Assembly (NCBI RefSeq): GCF_900108185.1
Contig: NZ_FNVA01000001.1
Coordinates: 1,588,684 to 1,652,683 of the forward strand
Length of the DNA: 64,000 bases
Source: Bryocella elongata
Lineage (GTDB): Bacteria; Acidobacteriota; Terriglobia; Terriglobales; Acidobacteriaceae
Direction: 5' to 3'
Below are positions 28,293-38,200 of the stretch, in pieces. Both the position numbers and the translations under genes were made by a program. The first letter of the stretch is position 1. Every line of letters starts with the position of its first letter. A model generated the notes under the pieces. The model made no database searches. It saw only the letters and a list, made by a program, of their open reading frames with translations, and was not told the origin of the DNA.

Positions 28293-29576
28293 TCATCGCG
28301 AAGGGGGCCGTGCGTTACCGTACCGCCGATACTTCACCGAACGCAGAAATTGGTGAGCCATCGAGACTGCGGTGGCGCCGTCTCCCGCTGCTGCGGCGCA
28401 CCGTTTTGTCGAGTTATGGCGGACATCTCCGGCAGCGAATAGGCCTGGAATGCTTGTTTCCATGAAGAATGGGGCCCGACCATCTGTCCACATCCCTCCT
28501 GACAAGCTCGACCGGTCGAGATCTGAGCCGGTCAGGACATAACCCGCCGGGTCGCAATGCAGCACGCCAGGTTTGGCCCAGTCGGTGCGGGGCCTGCCTC
28601 CGATACAAACGAAGACGTTCTGCGTCTCGATGTCGGCGGTCTCACCGGAAGTTACATGGCGATACGTTATGCTTTCCAGAGCCTCGTTCCCATACAGCTC
28701 AACTAACTCTGTCCTCGTCAGAACCGTAATCGAAGCGGTGTCTTCAATCCGCTCCAGAAGATAGGCTGAAAGTGTATCTTTGAGGCACTCGCCTCGCACC
28801 AGCATCGTTACCTTTGACTGTCGCGCGAAGTTCAATGCGGCCTGGCCGGCGGAGTTACCACCACCCACAATCACCACATGCCCTTTGCAGATCTCAGCCT
28901 CGCTCGAACCCGCGCCATAATAAAGACCGCGATTCAGAAAATCACGTTCTCGTTCAAGCCCGAGCCGAGAGTATTCCACGCCAGTGGCGCAGATCGTCGC
29001 TTTCGAAGCAATCTGCTCGCCGCTCGCGAGCCAGCTTAGCTGCCAGCCATCGCGATGCTCGCCGGATATGCCCTCGCCACCCACGATGATCTCCGCACCT
29101 AGTCGTTGTGCTTGCTCGCGCGCTCTCTTCGCGAGTTCGGCTCCGGTAATTCCATCGGGAAACCCCATGTAATTTTCGATCTTCGATGTGCTTCCGGCCT
29201 GCCCGCCAACCGCTGTCTTCTCGATCACGATCGTGCGTAGCCCCTCGGAAGCCCCATAGAGCGCTGCACTAAGGCCGGCCGGTCCCGCACCAAAGATCGC
29301 CAGATCGTAGTGTTCGTACCTCGGCCCTTTGAACCACTCCAGGGCCATTGCTAACTCGCGGAGGCTCGGGCAATAGAGCTTCGAACTCTGACCGATGACA
29401 CAGAGAGGCAGGCGAGGGTCGGCGAGTCCCGAGACCTCTGCCTGCCTTTGTGCTTCTCCATCAGTACTCAATTCGACCCACTCATAGTCAGAGCAGTTCC
29501 GCGTCAAGAAGTCGCGTACTTCGTAACCCCTGGCACAATTCGCTCTACCGTAAATGACTATCCTGCCATGCGACAT
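28293..29576 (-). CDS. Thioredoxin-reductase-like FAD oxidoreductase with N-terminal glutaredoxin-like domain, no CxxC
   Basis: A 427-residue protein. Residues 1-80 resemble a glutaredoxin fold (GRIVIYGRANCARGYEVRDF) with one cysteine. From residue 90 it follows thioredoxin reductase: IFGAGPAGLSAALYGASEG binds FAD, GGQAGSTSKIENYMGFP replaces the active-site region, VIVGGGNSAGQAALNFA binds the second nucleotide, and GLFAAGDVR closes the FAD site. The redox-active CxxC of true TrxB is absent, so it cannot reduce thioredoxin in the usual way. The paralogue at 32290 has the same architecture with an added cNMP domain. A weak operator-like site lies about 170 bp upstream. Confidence 0.88.
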   Translation of the reverse strand: MSHGRIVIYGRANCARGYEVRDFLTRNCSDYEWVELSTDGEAQRQAEVSGLADPRLPLCVIGQSSKLYCPSLRELAMALEWFKGPRYEHYDLAIFGAGPAGLSAALYGASEGLRTIVIEKTAVGGQAGSTSKIENYMGFPDGITGAELAKRAREQAQRLGAEIIVGGEGISGEHRDGWQLSWLASGEQIASKATICATGVEYSRLGLERERDFLNRGLYYGAGSSEAEICKGHVVIVGGGNSAGQAALNFARQSKVTMLVRGECLKDTLSAYLLERIEDTASITVLTRTELVELYGNEALESITYRHVTSGETADIETQNVFVCIGGRPRTDWAKPGVLHCDPAGYVLTGSDLDRSSLSGGMWTDGRAPFFMETSIPGLFAAGDVRHNSTKRCAAAAGDGATAVSMAHQFLRSVKYRRYGNARPPSR

Positions 29577-30040
29577 CTTTTTCCTCCCTGACCCGCACCC
29601 TCATTCAGCTGCCGCGCGATCCATCTTTGATCTAAGTTCGAACCGACTCGCGTCTGCAGCATTTGCGGGGCTCTATCTCATTGCTCGAATCACCAGCAAT
29701 TCGATTACGGCGGAAGCGCCACATTGAATCAATCGGACGAACGTATTGACTATGGCCGATGGGCGCACCTCTATAGGCCGCAGCCGTGTTCTCGAAGATC
29801 ACACGAAGCTTGAACTGGCGCGCCACGGGGACATCGCGTCTCGCGGGGATAAAGTTCGTGGCGAGAGTTTGGGTGCTACGTGCCTCGGTAACCTGGTGAG
29901 CGGCAATCCTCACTTCTTGGTCGTACTTGAGGGACTGCCACGCCAGTTGCAGGCGGCCAATTGACCCGGTCCCGACCTCCGACTCACCTTGCGCACGATG
30001 AACCGGCTCTTCTCGACCATCAGCCTTTCTCCGCCCACGG
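29577..30040. other. Intergenic region upstream of the flavoprotein, with a weak operator-like site
   Basis: No gene is recognised. On the minus strand, 29756-29730 reads CATAGTCAATACGTTCGTCC, similar to copy G2 (GATACGTTGGTCCAATCG). It is oriented toward the flavoprotein gene. The palindrome itself is weak (CGTATTGACTATGG at 29743-29756). Confidence 0.35.
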
Positions 30041-30975
30041 GAATCGAGGATACGCCGCCACGGCCTCAAGGTGCGGTACATCGATGTGCAAAGCTCTCAT
30101 CAGGTTTGTACGGTGAAACATGAGGTCGATGGCAAGCTTTCGCTGCAACCGGGGTTGAATTATGTACGTAGCACGAAGGCTGCGATGGCGCAGCAGCTTG
30201 GGGGGAGTGCGAGAGCGGTGAGCCCGCTCTTCACCGCCGATGACCTCGCACTGCGTGTGCGTGCGCTCACGCGCAGCGATCTTGCGCAGCTGGCGTGTAT
30301 CGGTGCGTGAAACTCGCTAGGCGGTGTAGGCCATCAACGGGACGCTATTTGGCAGATTGAGCAGGCATTACGTAGGGTAGGGCCATTGCTGAAGGGGAAC
30401 GACGTAGACTCCTCCACAGCGACGTCGCCGAGCGCGCATTTACTGCTGAATCGCATGGACACCGGAGAACGGTTGGTAGACGACTACTCCGGCACGGGTC
30501 TCACGACAGGTCCGCATGCCATGGCCTACCGCCGTACTAATTTACGAAAGGCCGCCTATTCTCCGCGCTGGAGTTGCAGAAGAAGTGCGATGGCGAGTCC
30601 GTCACAACGGTTGGTGCGGTGATCACGCGACAGCGGCCCGGCACACCTCTGGGTTCCATTTTCCTCTCCATGGAAGACGAGACCGGGATCGCCGAATTCG
30701 TCATCCATCCGGACCTCTATGAGCGTGAGCGCGCTCTCGTGACGCGCGGTAAGTTCCTCAAGGCTTATAGCGGGCTACAGAACCAGCACACCGTCGTCCA
30801 TGTAAAGGCAAAGCACCTACGTTGCTCGCTGCTGAGGCCATTGACCTGCAGTGCACAACTTCCACTAGACCTGCCACCACCCACGTACAGGAGGCGAACC
30901 TCACAGGATCGATCCCCAAGTTTCTCGGTGCATGGCCGGCCTGAGGGCGATGATGAAGAGTACGAATCGGCGTAA
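30041..30975 (+). pseudogene. dnaE2 remnant (error-prone DNA polymerase III alpha, C-terminal part)
   Basis: Only the C-terminal third of the family is recognisable. RHGLKVRYIDVQSS and KLSLQPGLNYVRS match the part before the HhH region, then LTRSDLAQLACIGA stops at TGA (30308-30310), and the same frame resumes with NSLGGVGHQRDAIWQIEQA and ERLVDDYSGTGLTTGPHAMAY. A frameshift near 30560-30575 follows, and the OB-fold part continues with LELQKKCDGES, RQRPGTPLG and SMEDETGIAEFVIHPDLYER in another frame to 30975. No catalytic polymerase domain and no imuA or imuB is present. It is a fossil of a mutagenesis cassette. Confidence 0.72.
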
Positions 30976-31231
30976 CCGGCTTGTAGGCGCGATGCGAGCT
31001 CTTTCCCACGCCAGCACGAGCCGACATCAGGGGAGCGATCATTCGTCGCTGACTGCATTGGCGATTTGGCATCAATCGAGAAGTATCCCTGGCAAGAGGT
31101 TCCCCGTCCGACTTTATTGGCTCGAGCCCGTGCGCATCGGCCAAGAACGTTAGTTATGAAAGTAACGGTTTTCCCGGATGATATCCGGATTTGAATCGTT
31201 GCGGATGTTATCTCGGGATTCTCAGGACCAG

Positions 31232-31266
31232 GGTGTCGAGTTGATACTTTGGTCTCGATCGATACG
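31232..31266. promoter_or_regulatory. Palindromic operator, tandem copies G1 and G2
   Basis: GGTGTCGAGTTGATAC (31232-31247) is followed after three bases by GGTCTCGATCGATACG (31251-31266), then TTGGTCCAATCG. These two copies lie about 166 bp upstream of the DJ-1/PfpI gene. The spacing of 19 bp start to start is close to two helical turns. The rest of 30976-31431 shows no gene. Confidence 0.6.
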
Positions 31267-31431
31267 TTGGTCCAATCGCGCGGCCAGGGCTGTTCTGGCT
31301 CAATGGTCAGAGTTATTTCAATCGGGATATACAAAAGAGGCTCCCATAAATATATTGAACGCCCCCCAATTTCAATGAATGGGATCTCCGTCTATCCCAC
31401 TCTTAGTTCCGATTTCAGAGAGGAGAACAAA

Positions 31432-32229
31432 ATGGCAACAAAAGGAAGAATCCTGGTGCTCGTCTCGAGCGGTCGCGGTTTGCCTTTGAAGGATGGCAAG
31501 GTTTATACCGGCGCCGGCTACTACCTGAACGAAATGACGGTCGTGGTTCGCGGCCTAATGAAGGAGGGCTATGAAATCACCTTCGCCAACCCGAAAGGCA
31601 ACACGCCTCAACCGGATGTGAATTCAGAGGTTGTTGGTTTCTTCGGCGGTGACGCTGCCAGGCTTCAGGATTATTTGATATTCCGCGACGGTCTGCTTGG
31701 ACTCAGGGATCCATCCCGCATCGCGGACGTCATCGCATCGGGACTGGATCAATATGACGCCGTCTTCGTCCCCGGTGGCCATGGTCCGATGATCGATCTT
31801 CTCGATGATCCCGATGCCGGAATAGTGATGCGACACTTTCACGAAACATCTAAGCCTACGGCGGTCCTCTGCCACGGCCCGATATCACTTCTCTCCGCGC
31901 TTCCGAATTCGGTGGAGTTCGTTGCCGCACTGGCAGCGGGTGATTCCGCTGGAGCGCACGCAAAGGCTCAAGGCTGGATCTATGCCGGATATAAGATGAC
32001 GATCTTCTCGACAGCGGAAGAACAGCAACGCGAGCCGCTTGAGATCGGGGGCAAGGTTCTCTTCTACCCGGACTTCGCGTTGCGTACCGCGGGCGGTGAT
32101 GTAAGTTTGGTGGCTCCATGGCAGAGCTACGTCATTCAAGATCGCGAGTTGATCTCTGGTCAGAACCCATTCTCAGACGAAGCGGTTCTGAAACTTCTCC
32201 TGGCGGCGCTCAACGCAAAGAACAAGTGA
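31432..32229 (+). CDS. DJ-1/PfpI family protein, type 1 glutamine amidotransferase-like
   Basis: A 265-residue protein starting at an ATG with AGAGGAGA upstream. GRILVLVSSGRGLPL opens the fold, YDAVFVPGGHGPMIDL carries the GG(H)GP loop, and AVLCHGPISLL holds the nucleophilic cysteine with its histidine. Later VSLVAPWQSYVIQDRELISGQNP matches the C-terminal part of the family. These proteins act as glyoxalases, chaperones or deglycases against reactive carbonyls; which one cannot be told. It follows the tandem operators and precedes the cNMP-flavoprotein by 60 bp, so they likely form an operon. Confidence 0.9.
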   Translation: MATKGRILVLVSSGRGLPLKDGKVYTGAGYYLNEMTVVVRGLMKEGYEITFANPKGNTPQPDVNSEVVGFFGGDAARLQDYLIFRDGLLGLRDPSRIADVIASGLDQYDAVFVPGGHGPMIDLLDDPDAGIVMRHFHETSKPTAVLCHGPISLLSALPNSVEFVAALAAGDSAGAHAKAQGWIYAGYKMTIFSTAEEQQREPLEIGGKVLFYPDFALRTAGGDVSLVAPWQSYVIQDRELISGQNPFSDEAVLKLLLAALNAKNK

Positions 32230-32289
32230 GTCGGCAGGTGGGGCTGGTAGCTCCCCAGCTTCGGCGCACAGTTGCAGGAGAATCGGACA

Positions 32290-33960
32290 ATGTCGCCATC
32301 GAATGATGCACTTTACCGGCAACCAGAGGCGTTCCCGGTTCTTACAACGCCGCAGATCGCCCGCATCCGGCCCCATGCGATAGTACGACCGGTCGGGTTT
32401 GGAGAGGTACTCTTCGAACCCGGTACGGTGCGGATGTCTTGTTTCGTGGTCGTTTCGGGGAGACTCGAAATCTCAATGCCCCGACTGTCCGATGAGCAGG
32501 TGTTTACAACCCATGGCCCCGGTCAATTCTCTGGTGATGTCGTCTTGATATCTGGGGCCGGCTCGCTTGCTCGTGGGCGGGTTGCCGAACCGGGAGAATT
32601 TCTCGAGCTCAGTCCAGACGCGCTCCGCACGCTGATTGCAAGGGATTCTGAGCTCAGCGACATCTTCATGCGCGCATTCCTCCTACGCCGTGTCACGTTG
32701 ATTTCCGAGGGCATGGGTAATGTAACCATGTTGGGATCGCGATACTCATCGAACACATTGCGCCTACGCGAATTCCTTACCCGCAACGGTCATCCTTACG
32801 CCTATATCGATCTCGATAGCGACAAAGCCTCACAGGAACTTCTGGATCGGTTCTACATAAAGCCACAAGACATCCCGGTCGTGATCTGCAGTGGGACGAC
32901 GCTTTTGCGAAACCCAACCAGCCAGCAACTAGCGGAGTGCCTGGGGTTGACTGGCCATATTGAAAGGGACCGTATCTACGATGTCGCGATTGTGGGCGCG
33001 GGCCCGGCGGGTCTGGCCGCAGCCGTGTATGCTGCCTCCGAAGGGCTGGACGCCGTCGTGATCGAATCTCAGTTTCCCGGAGGCCAAGCTGGCGCGAGCT
33101 CAAAAATAGAGAACTATCTTGGCTTTCCGATGGGCATTTCGGGGCAGGAGCTAGCCAGCCGTGCGGTTCTCCAGGCAGAAAAATTCGGCGCTCAGATGAT
33201 GGTCGGTGAGAAGGTGGTGCAGATCAGATGTGACCTGCGGCCCTACGAGCTGACATTGCAAAACGGCGCGCCAATCGAGACGCGAAGCATCGTAATCGCC
33301 ACCGGCGCCCAGTATAACAAGCCGGAGGTTGAGAATCTGGCAAAGTTCGAGGGGCGAGGCATCTACTACGCCGCCACATTCATGGAAGCCCAGTTCTGCG
33401 CAGCCGAGGAAATCATCGTGGTGGGTGGCGGTAACTCTGCGGGTCAGGCGGCAGTCTTCCTGGCAGAGACGGTGCAGAAAGTGTGCATGCTGGTTCGCGG
33501 CAAGGAATTGTCCGAAACGATGTCGCGCTATCTCATTCAGCGAATCGTTGAGAACCCGGGCATCGAACTACATCTCGAAACCGAGATTGTTGGATTGGCA
33601 GGAGATCCGCACCTTGAGCGTGTCACTTGGCGCGATCGGGCAACGGGTAAAGAGTCAGCGCATGACATCCGCCATGTTTTCATCATGGCTGGTGCTTCAC
33701 CGCGTACAGATTGGTTGCGTGAGTGTCTTGCTCTTGATGAACGAGGGTTCATCCTCACGGGACCGGATTTGGATCCAGTTCTGGCTACCGCGCCACTGAA
33801 GTGGCCGCTTAGTCGGCCTCCGGCGATGCTAGAGACAAGTTTGCCTGCAGTTTACGCTGTCGGAGACATTCGCTCCGGCAACGTGAAACGCGTTGCTTCA
33901 GCCGTGGGTGAAGGTTCAATCTCGATCCACCTGGCGCAGATCGCACTAATAGATGATTGA
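32290..33960 (+). CDS. Cyclic-nucleotide-binding-domain FAD oxidoreductase, thioredoxin-reductase-like
   Basis: A 556-residue fusion. Residues 15-135 form a cNMP-binding (Crp-like) domain (VGFGEVLFEPGTV, FSGDVVLISG). Residues 150-215 are thioredoxin/glutaredoxin-like (LRLREFLTRNGHPYAYIDLD) without a CxxC. From residue 230 it is a TrxB-like flavoprotein (VGAGPAGLAAAVYAASEG, GGQAGASSKIENYLGFP, VVGGGNSAGQAAVFLAE, AVYAVGDIR). The redox cysteine pair of TrxB is missing. The ATG at 32290 has AGGAGA upstream. The Crp-like domain suggests that activity responds to a small ligand. It closely resembles the protein at 28293. Confidence 0.9.
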   Translation: MSPSNDALYRQPEAFPVLTTPQIARIRPHAIVRPVGFGEVLFEPGTVRMSCFVVVSGRLEISMPRLSDEQVFTTHGPGQFSGDVVLISGAGSLARGRVAEPGEFLELSPDALRTLIARDSELSDIFMRAFLLRRVTLISEGMGNVTMLGSRYSSNTLRLREFLTRNGHPYAYIDLDSDKASQELLDRFYIKPQDIPVVICSGTTLLRNPTSQQLAECLGLTGHIERDRIYDVAIVGAGPAGLAAAVYAASEGLDAVVIESQFPGGQAGASSKIENYLGFPMGISGQELASRAVLQAEKFGAQMMVGEKVVQIRCDLRPYELTLQNGAPIETRSIVIATGAQYNKPEVENLAKFEGRGIYYAATFMEAQFCAAEEIIVVGGGNSAGQAAVFLAETVQKVCMLVRGKELSETMSRYLIQRIVENPGIELHLETEIVGLAGDPHLERVTWRDRATGKESAHDIRHVFIMAGASPRTDWLRECLALDERGFILTGPDLDPVLATAPLKWPLSRPPAMLETSLPAVYAVGDIRSGNVKRVASAVGEGSISIHLAQIALIDD

Positions 33961-34139
33961 TCCTGACGTATCGAATGCCTTGCCACTTCAATGCCGGACT
34001 CTAATGACGCCTGAATATGTGGTTATAGCTTGTCAAGCCACAAATCACTGCCTATGCGACCCGCGATTCGTAGTTTCGTTTTCGCGAGCACGGTTTCGAC
34101 AGTCGACCTAATTTACTAGAATGCCCGTAAGGAGTACTC

Positions 34140-34415
34140 ATGTCGCAGCCGAAGCCCGGGGAACGATTCTCATACTCCTTTCTCGACGAGGAAGGCGATC
34201 TGTCTCACGCCGCCGTCGTCGAAAGCATCCTGTCCAACCACGAGGAGGGCCTCTCCCCGGAGATCGACGAGTATGCAGCCGACTGGCTCGAAGCGCTCCC
34301 TCTGGATCCGCCTCCGGATTCAGGCGGTCCTGTCAAGTCCTTCACCGTCATGCTCGGCACCAACGACAAGACCTACATTCAGGGCCGCCTCGTCACCCTG
34401 ACCTTCGAGCGGTAG
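34140..34415 (+). CDS. Hypothetical small acidic protein (91 aa)
   Basis: AAGGAG lies 5 bases before the ATG, so translation is plausible. The 91-residue product is acidic (FLDEEGDLSH, EEGLSPEIDEYAADWLEAL), has a PPPDSGG linker and ends with a beta-rich FTVMLGTNDKTYIQGRLVTLTFER. There is no signal peptide or membrane segment. I do not recognise the family. It is followed by a broken DksA/TraR-type gene. Confidence 0.55.
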   Translation: MSQPKPGERFSYSFLDEEGDLSHAAVVESILSNHEEGLSPEIDEYAADWLEALPLDPPPDSGGPVKSFTVMLGTNDKTYIQGRLVTLTFER

Positions 34416-34453
34416 TCGCGTTGGTATAGACCGTATGAACTGCGGAGGCGTTA

Positions 34454-35026
34454 TGCCTTACGAAGAATTACAACGTCCTGCTCTTGACCACACAGAAGGA
34501 GCTTCTCGCTCAGCAGAACCTCGCAGGACACGACGCCCGGGGCGAGACTGGCGAACGCGTCCGTGATTGGAGCGATGAAAGTGTCACGGACGAGGATTCG
34601 GGCCTGTCCCTGAAATAGGCGGATCAGGATACCGCGCAATTGCAGCAGGTTCGGGCCGCCTTGCAGCGCTTCGAAGATGGCAGCTACTGTAGATGCCGAA
34701 TCGACGGCACACCCATCGGAGAGAATCGACTCAAGCAGATACCTTGGGCCATCTATTGCCTGAAACACCAGCAGGACCTGGAGGAAACCTGCCCCAGCCG
34801 GCCACTCTCTAATTTATGTCCCACGTTGATACGGTCACCCTATGGTCGACCTCACTCCCCAACGGCACCTCGCCCCCTCCCAGACCATCTGGCCGAGGAG
34901 GAGCTCCAATATGACACCGGCTCTCTCTACCCGGACAAAGCCGGAGGCAGATGCCCCAACGAGATCGAGACCACACGCGCAAGCCCGAGAGATCATAGCC
35001 AACAATTGACTCCGCTGACTTCCTAA
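34454..35026 (+). pseudogene. DksA/TraR family zinc-finger protein, disrupted
   Basis: MPYEELQR at 34454 is followed by an extra C (near 34478) and then, in the next frame, LLTTQKELLAQQNLAGHDAR up to an in-frame TAG (34616-34618). The frame continues with DTAQLQQVRAALQRFEDGSY, CRCRIDGTPIGENRLKQIP and YCLKHQQDLEE, the DksA/TraR zinc-finger module with an atypical CxC first pair. The natural end is uncertain; the frame is open to 35026. An operator-like GGTATAGACCGTATG lies at 34423-34437, but it is weak. Confidence 0.6.
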
Positions 35027-35050
35027 TGGCGGTCAATTATTGAAGGCAGG

Positions 35051-35095
35051 CCGATGCGCTCTTCGAGACCTCTAACGTCTGGAAACGCGCATCGG
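35051..35095. repeat. 9-bp inverted repeat in a gene-free gap
   Basis: CCGATGCGC at 35051-35059 is inverted at 35087-35095, with a 27-base loop. It lies between the DksA-like remnant and the stop of the convergent kinase. It may act as a bidirectional stop signal, but there is no T-run. Nothing else is seen in 35027-35226. Confidence 0.3.
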
Positions 35096-35226
35096 CGATC
35101 ATGCATTCATTGACACCTGCAGAAGTTGGCCGTCGTCTATCCACTCGGATATGAATCCCTAAGGACCACAATTCGTCAGAGGACCTATTTCTTGGGATGC
35201 TCCGTAGAGTGACGCAGGATCCAGAG

Positions 35227-38200
35227 TTACCCAGTGCCTGGGATCGTGGCGGGCAGGCTCAAGTGAAACGTTGCGCCGTGCGCGGGACGGAGCTCGGCCC
35301 ACAAGCGTCCGCCATGAGATTCAATGATTGACCGGCTGATGCGGAGCCCCATGCCGGTGCCACGAGGTTTGGTTGTAAAGAACGGATCAAATATCTGCTC
35401 TGCCAGTTCTGGCGCAACGCCCCGGCCTGTGTCACTTACGCTCACAAGAATCTGCTGGTTTTCGGCCCGTTGCGACTGGAGCACAATCTCTCGTGTCCCA
35501 TCAACGTCCTTCATCGCTTCGATGCTGTTGACGATCAGATTCATGGCGACCTGCTGCAATTGGACGCGGTCCCCTAAGATCTTAGGAAGATCGGCAGTCA
35601 GTTCCATCCGGACTGAGACATCGTATCTCACTGCCTCATCGCGCAAGAGAGCGAGAGTCTCTTTAAGGATCTCGTCCATATCGAGAACCTCTCGATCCGG
35701 GGCGCCTCTCTCGAACTGTAAACGGATTCTTTTGAGAATCTCGGCAGCACGATGTGCATCTCTTCCGATTCTGGTGACGACTGCACGCACTTCATCGAGA
35801 TCTGGCTGATCGCGCCTTAGCTTTCGGAGGCCGACGCTGGCATTGGTGATTACACCACTCATTGGTTGACTGAGTTCATGAGCGAGAGAGGCCGTCAACT
35901 CTCCCATAGTCGTCACCCTGCTAATACGTGCGAGGTCACCCTGCGCCTGTCGCAAAGCCTCCTCAGCACGCTTCTGATCGTCAATGTCAGTAGTCGTTCC
36001 GACGAACTTGAGGACTTTCCCATCCTCATCTCGCAGGACCACAGCCTGCTGAAGGTGCCAGCGATAGGTCCCGTCCTGAGCACGAAGAGAGCGCGTTTGG
36101 ATCGCGAAACCAGATCCCGAATCCACTCCCTCCCGGAAGATCCTGGCCGCCATCTCTCGATCATCAGGGTGTATCGCGGTCATCCAGGCTTCAGGATGGG
36201 ATCGTATGAAGCTAAGTGTCTGACCGGCAAACTCAAGCCACACCTGATTGACAAAATCTGGTGTCCCATCGGATTGAAGCGTCCAGGCAGATACGGGAAG
36301 GCGTTGCAGTAACCCAACTTGAAGTTCCAAATCAGCAACCAGTGCGGCATTTTCTGCGATTTGCTTCTCTAATTTCTCATTGACTGAAGCTAATTGCTTC
36401 GTACGCTGCTGAATGCTGCGTACTCGGAGTTCATACAGCATCCAAAACAACAGGAAAAATGCGGCCACGCATAAGACCAGGAATAAATTGGTCTGAAACC
36501 AGGCCGGAGCGATGGAGAACTCCAGATGGTCGCCGGCCTCATTCCACACCCCATCGTTATTGCAGGCGATGACATGGAAGTGATATGTGCCTGGGCGGAG
36601 AGTCGTATAGAACGCTTGACGACGAGTACGGACGTCCTGCCAATCCCGGTCGACGCCATCCAGCTTGTACCGAAAAAGGACCTTGTCCGCTGCTACAAGA
36701 CTCAGTGCGGTATAGTCGATTTCCAAGTTACGAACAAGCGCTGGTAAGCGCAGTTTTCCGGACGCACCGAAGGCCTCGTGATCGGCGATGACTTGCTCGA
36801 TGTGCACCGGTGGCGGGACGTTGTTGAAGGGAATATGAAGCGGGTCGATGACACTGACGCCATCCTCGCCTGTGAACCACAACTTCCCATCGGCTGACCT
36901 GGCAACACGAGGGCTATAGCCGCCAGCGTAAGCAAAACTCCTGACCCCGTCCGAAATATCGAAGAGGGTGGCCCGGATCGCTCGGTTGAGATGCGCGCCG
37001 TGATCCGCCGCGTCGGTCCAGGCCTCCAACTCCGAGGCCGCAATGCGCACCAGTCCGCAGGGTGCCCTCAGCCAGAGCGAATGGGCATCGTCTTCGAACG
37101 TCCAGTGGACCCCATCGCACGGCAGTCCATCCTTGCTGGTGAGGGTCGCAACGTGGCCGTCTTTCAACCGGCTGAGACCGCCCTCAGTGGCCGCCCAGAG
37201 CGTGCCGTCGCGATCGAAGCGAAGATCGTTGACGATGCCCTCGCCAAGCCCATTCGTGGAGGAATAGGACGCTTGCACCTTTCCATCGGCAAGATAGGCC
37301 AGGCCGCCCTGATAGAACCCGAGCCACAGACCGCCGCGGGATGGGTCTGAAGCGAGAACCCCAGCGGGATCCTTGTGCCCTAACCCAGACCAGGGAATTT
37401 GCTGGACCTGGTGTTGCGGGGACAGCGAAATAAGTCCGAGAGCCTGGTTGGCGATCCACAGATTCCCTGTAGGGTCCTCGGCGATGGAATGCACGACTCC
37501 CCCCGGAATTTCGCTTAGGGGCTCGAAACGGCCATTCTCCAGATAGCCAAACTTGTAAGTTGTGGCAACCCAAATACGACCATGCTTATCTTGAAACAAA
37601 GACGTTGGCGCGTGTCCGTCGAGCTTCCCGTCCAACCTGGCGCTGCCGGTGCGAGGAATGGTGACTTGCCCATCGTCCCAGCGGTTGAAACCGCCAAACG
37701 TGCCGAACCAGACGGTTCCGTCCGTAGACGCAAGAACCGAGCCGACGATGGCATCCGCGAGGCCTTCCCTTACATTCAACGTGGAGACGGCAAACTTGCG
37801 AAAGCGATCGAGCCCGTCAAGCGTAGCAACCCAGGTATTGCCTTCTCGATCGACAAAGATACGGGAGACGTCACTGCCAGAAAGGCCGTCGGACTGCGTA
37901 AACGCATCCGTCCTGCCCTGGTGTAGATGCACAAGGCCCCTGTCGAGTGTCCCAATCCAAAGACTGCCTTCACGATCCCGCAAGAGCGTTTCGATCCGGC
38001 TCTGCCGCTCATGGCGAGAGACTGGACCGGCTTCGGTCTTTCCATCGACGAATCGATAAACTCCGCCCTTCCATCCGATCAGCAGTGCGCCGTCTGCGTC
38101 TTCAGCAAACGACTGTATACCATTCAGATCGCCGGGCAGCGAATAGAACTTCGGAAGGCCCGGTTTCCATCGCCACAGCCCGTTCATCACACCGGCCCAG

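Noticed and set aside
34423..34437. GGTATAGACCGTATG as a further operator copy
   Set aside because: The right half-site is poor and the flank does not match; it precedes only a broken gene. Kept as weak.
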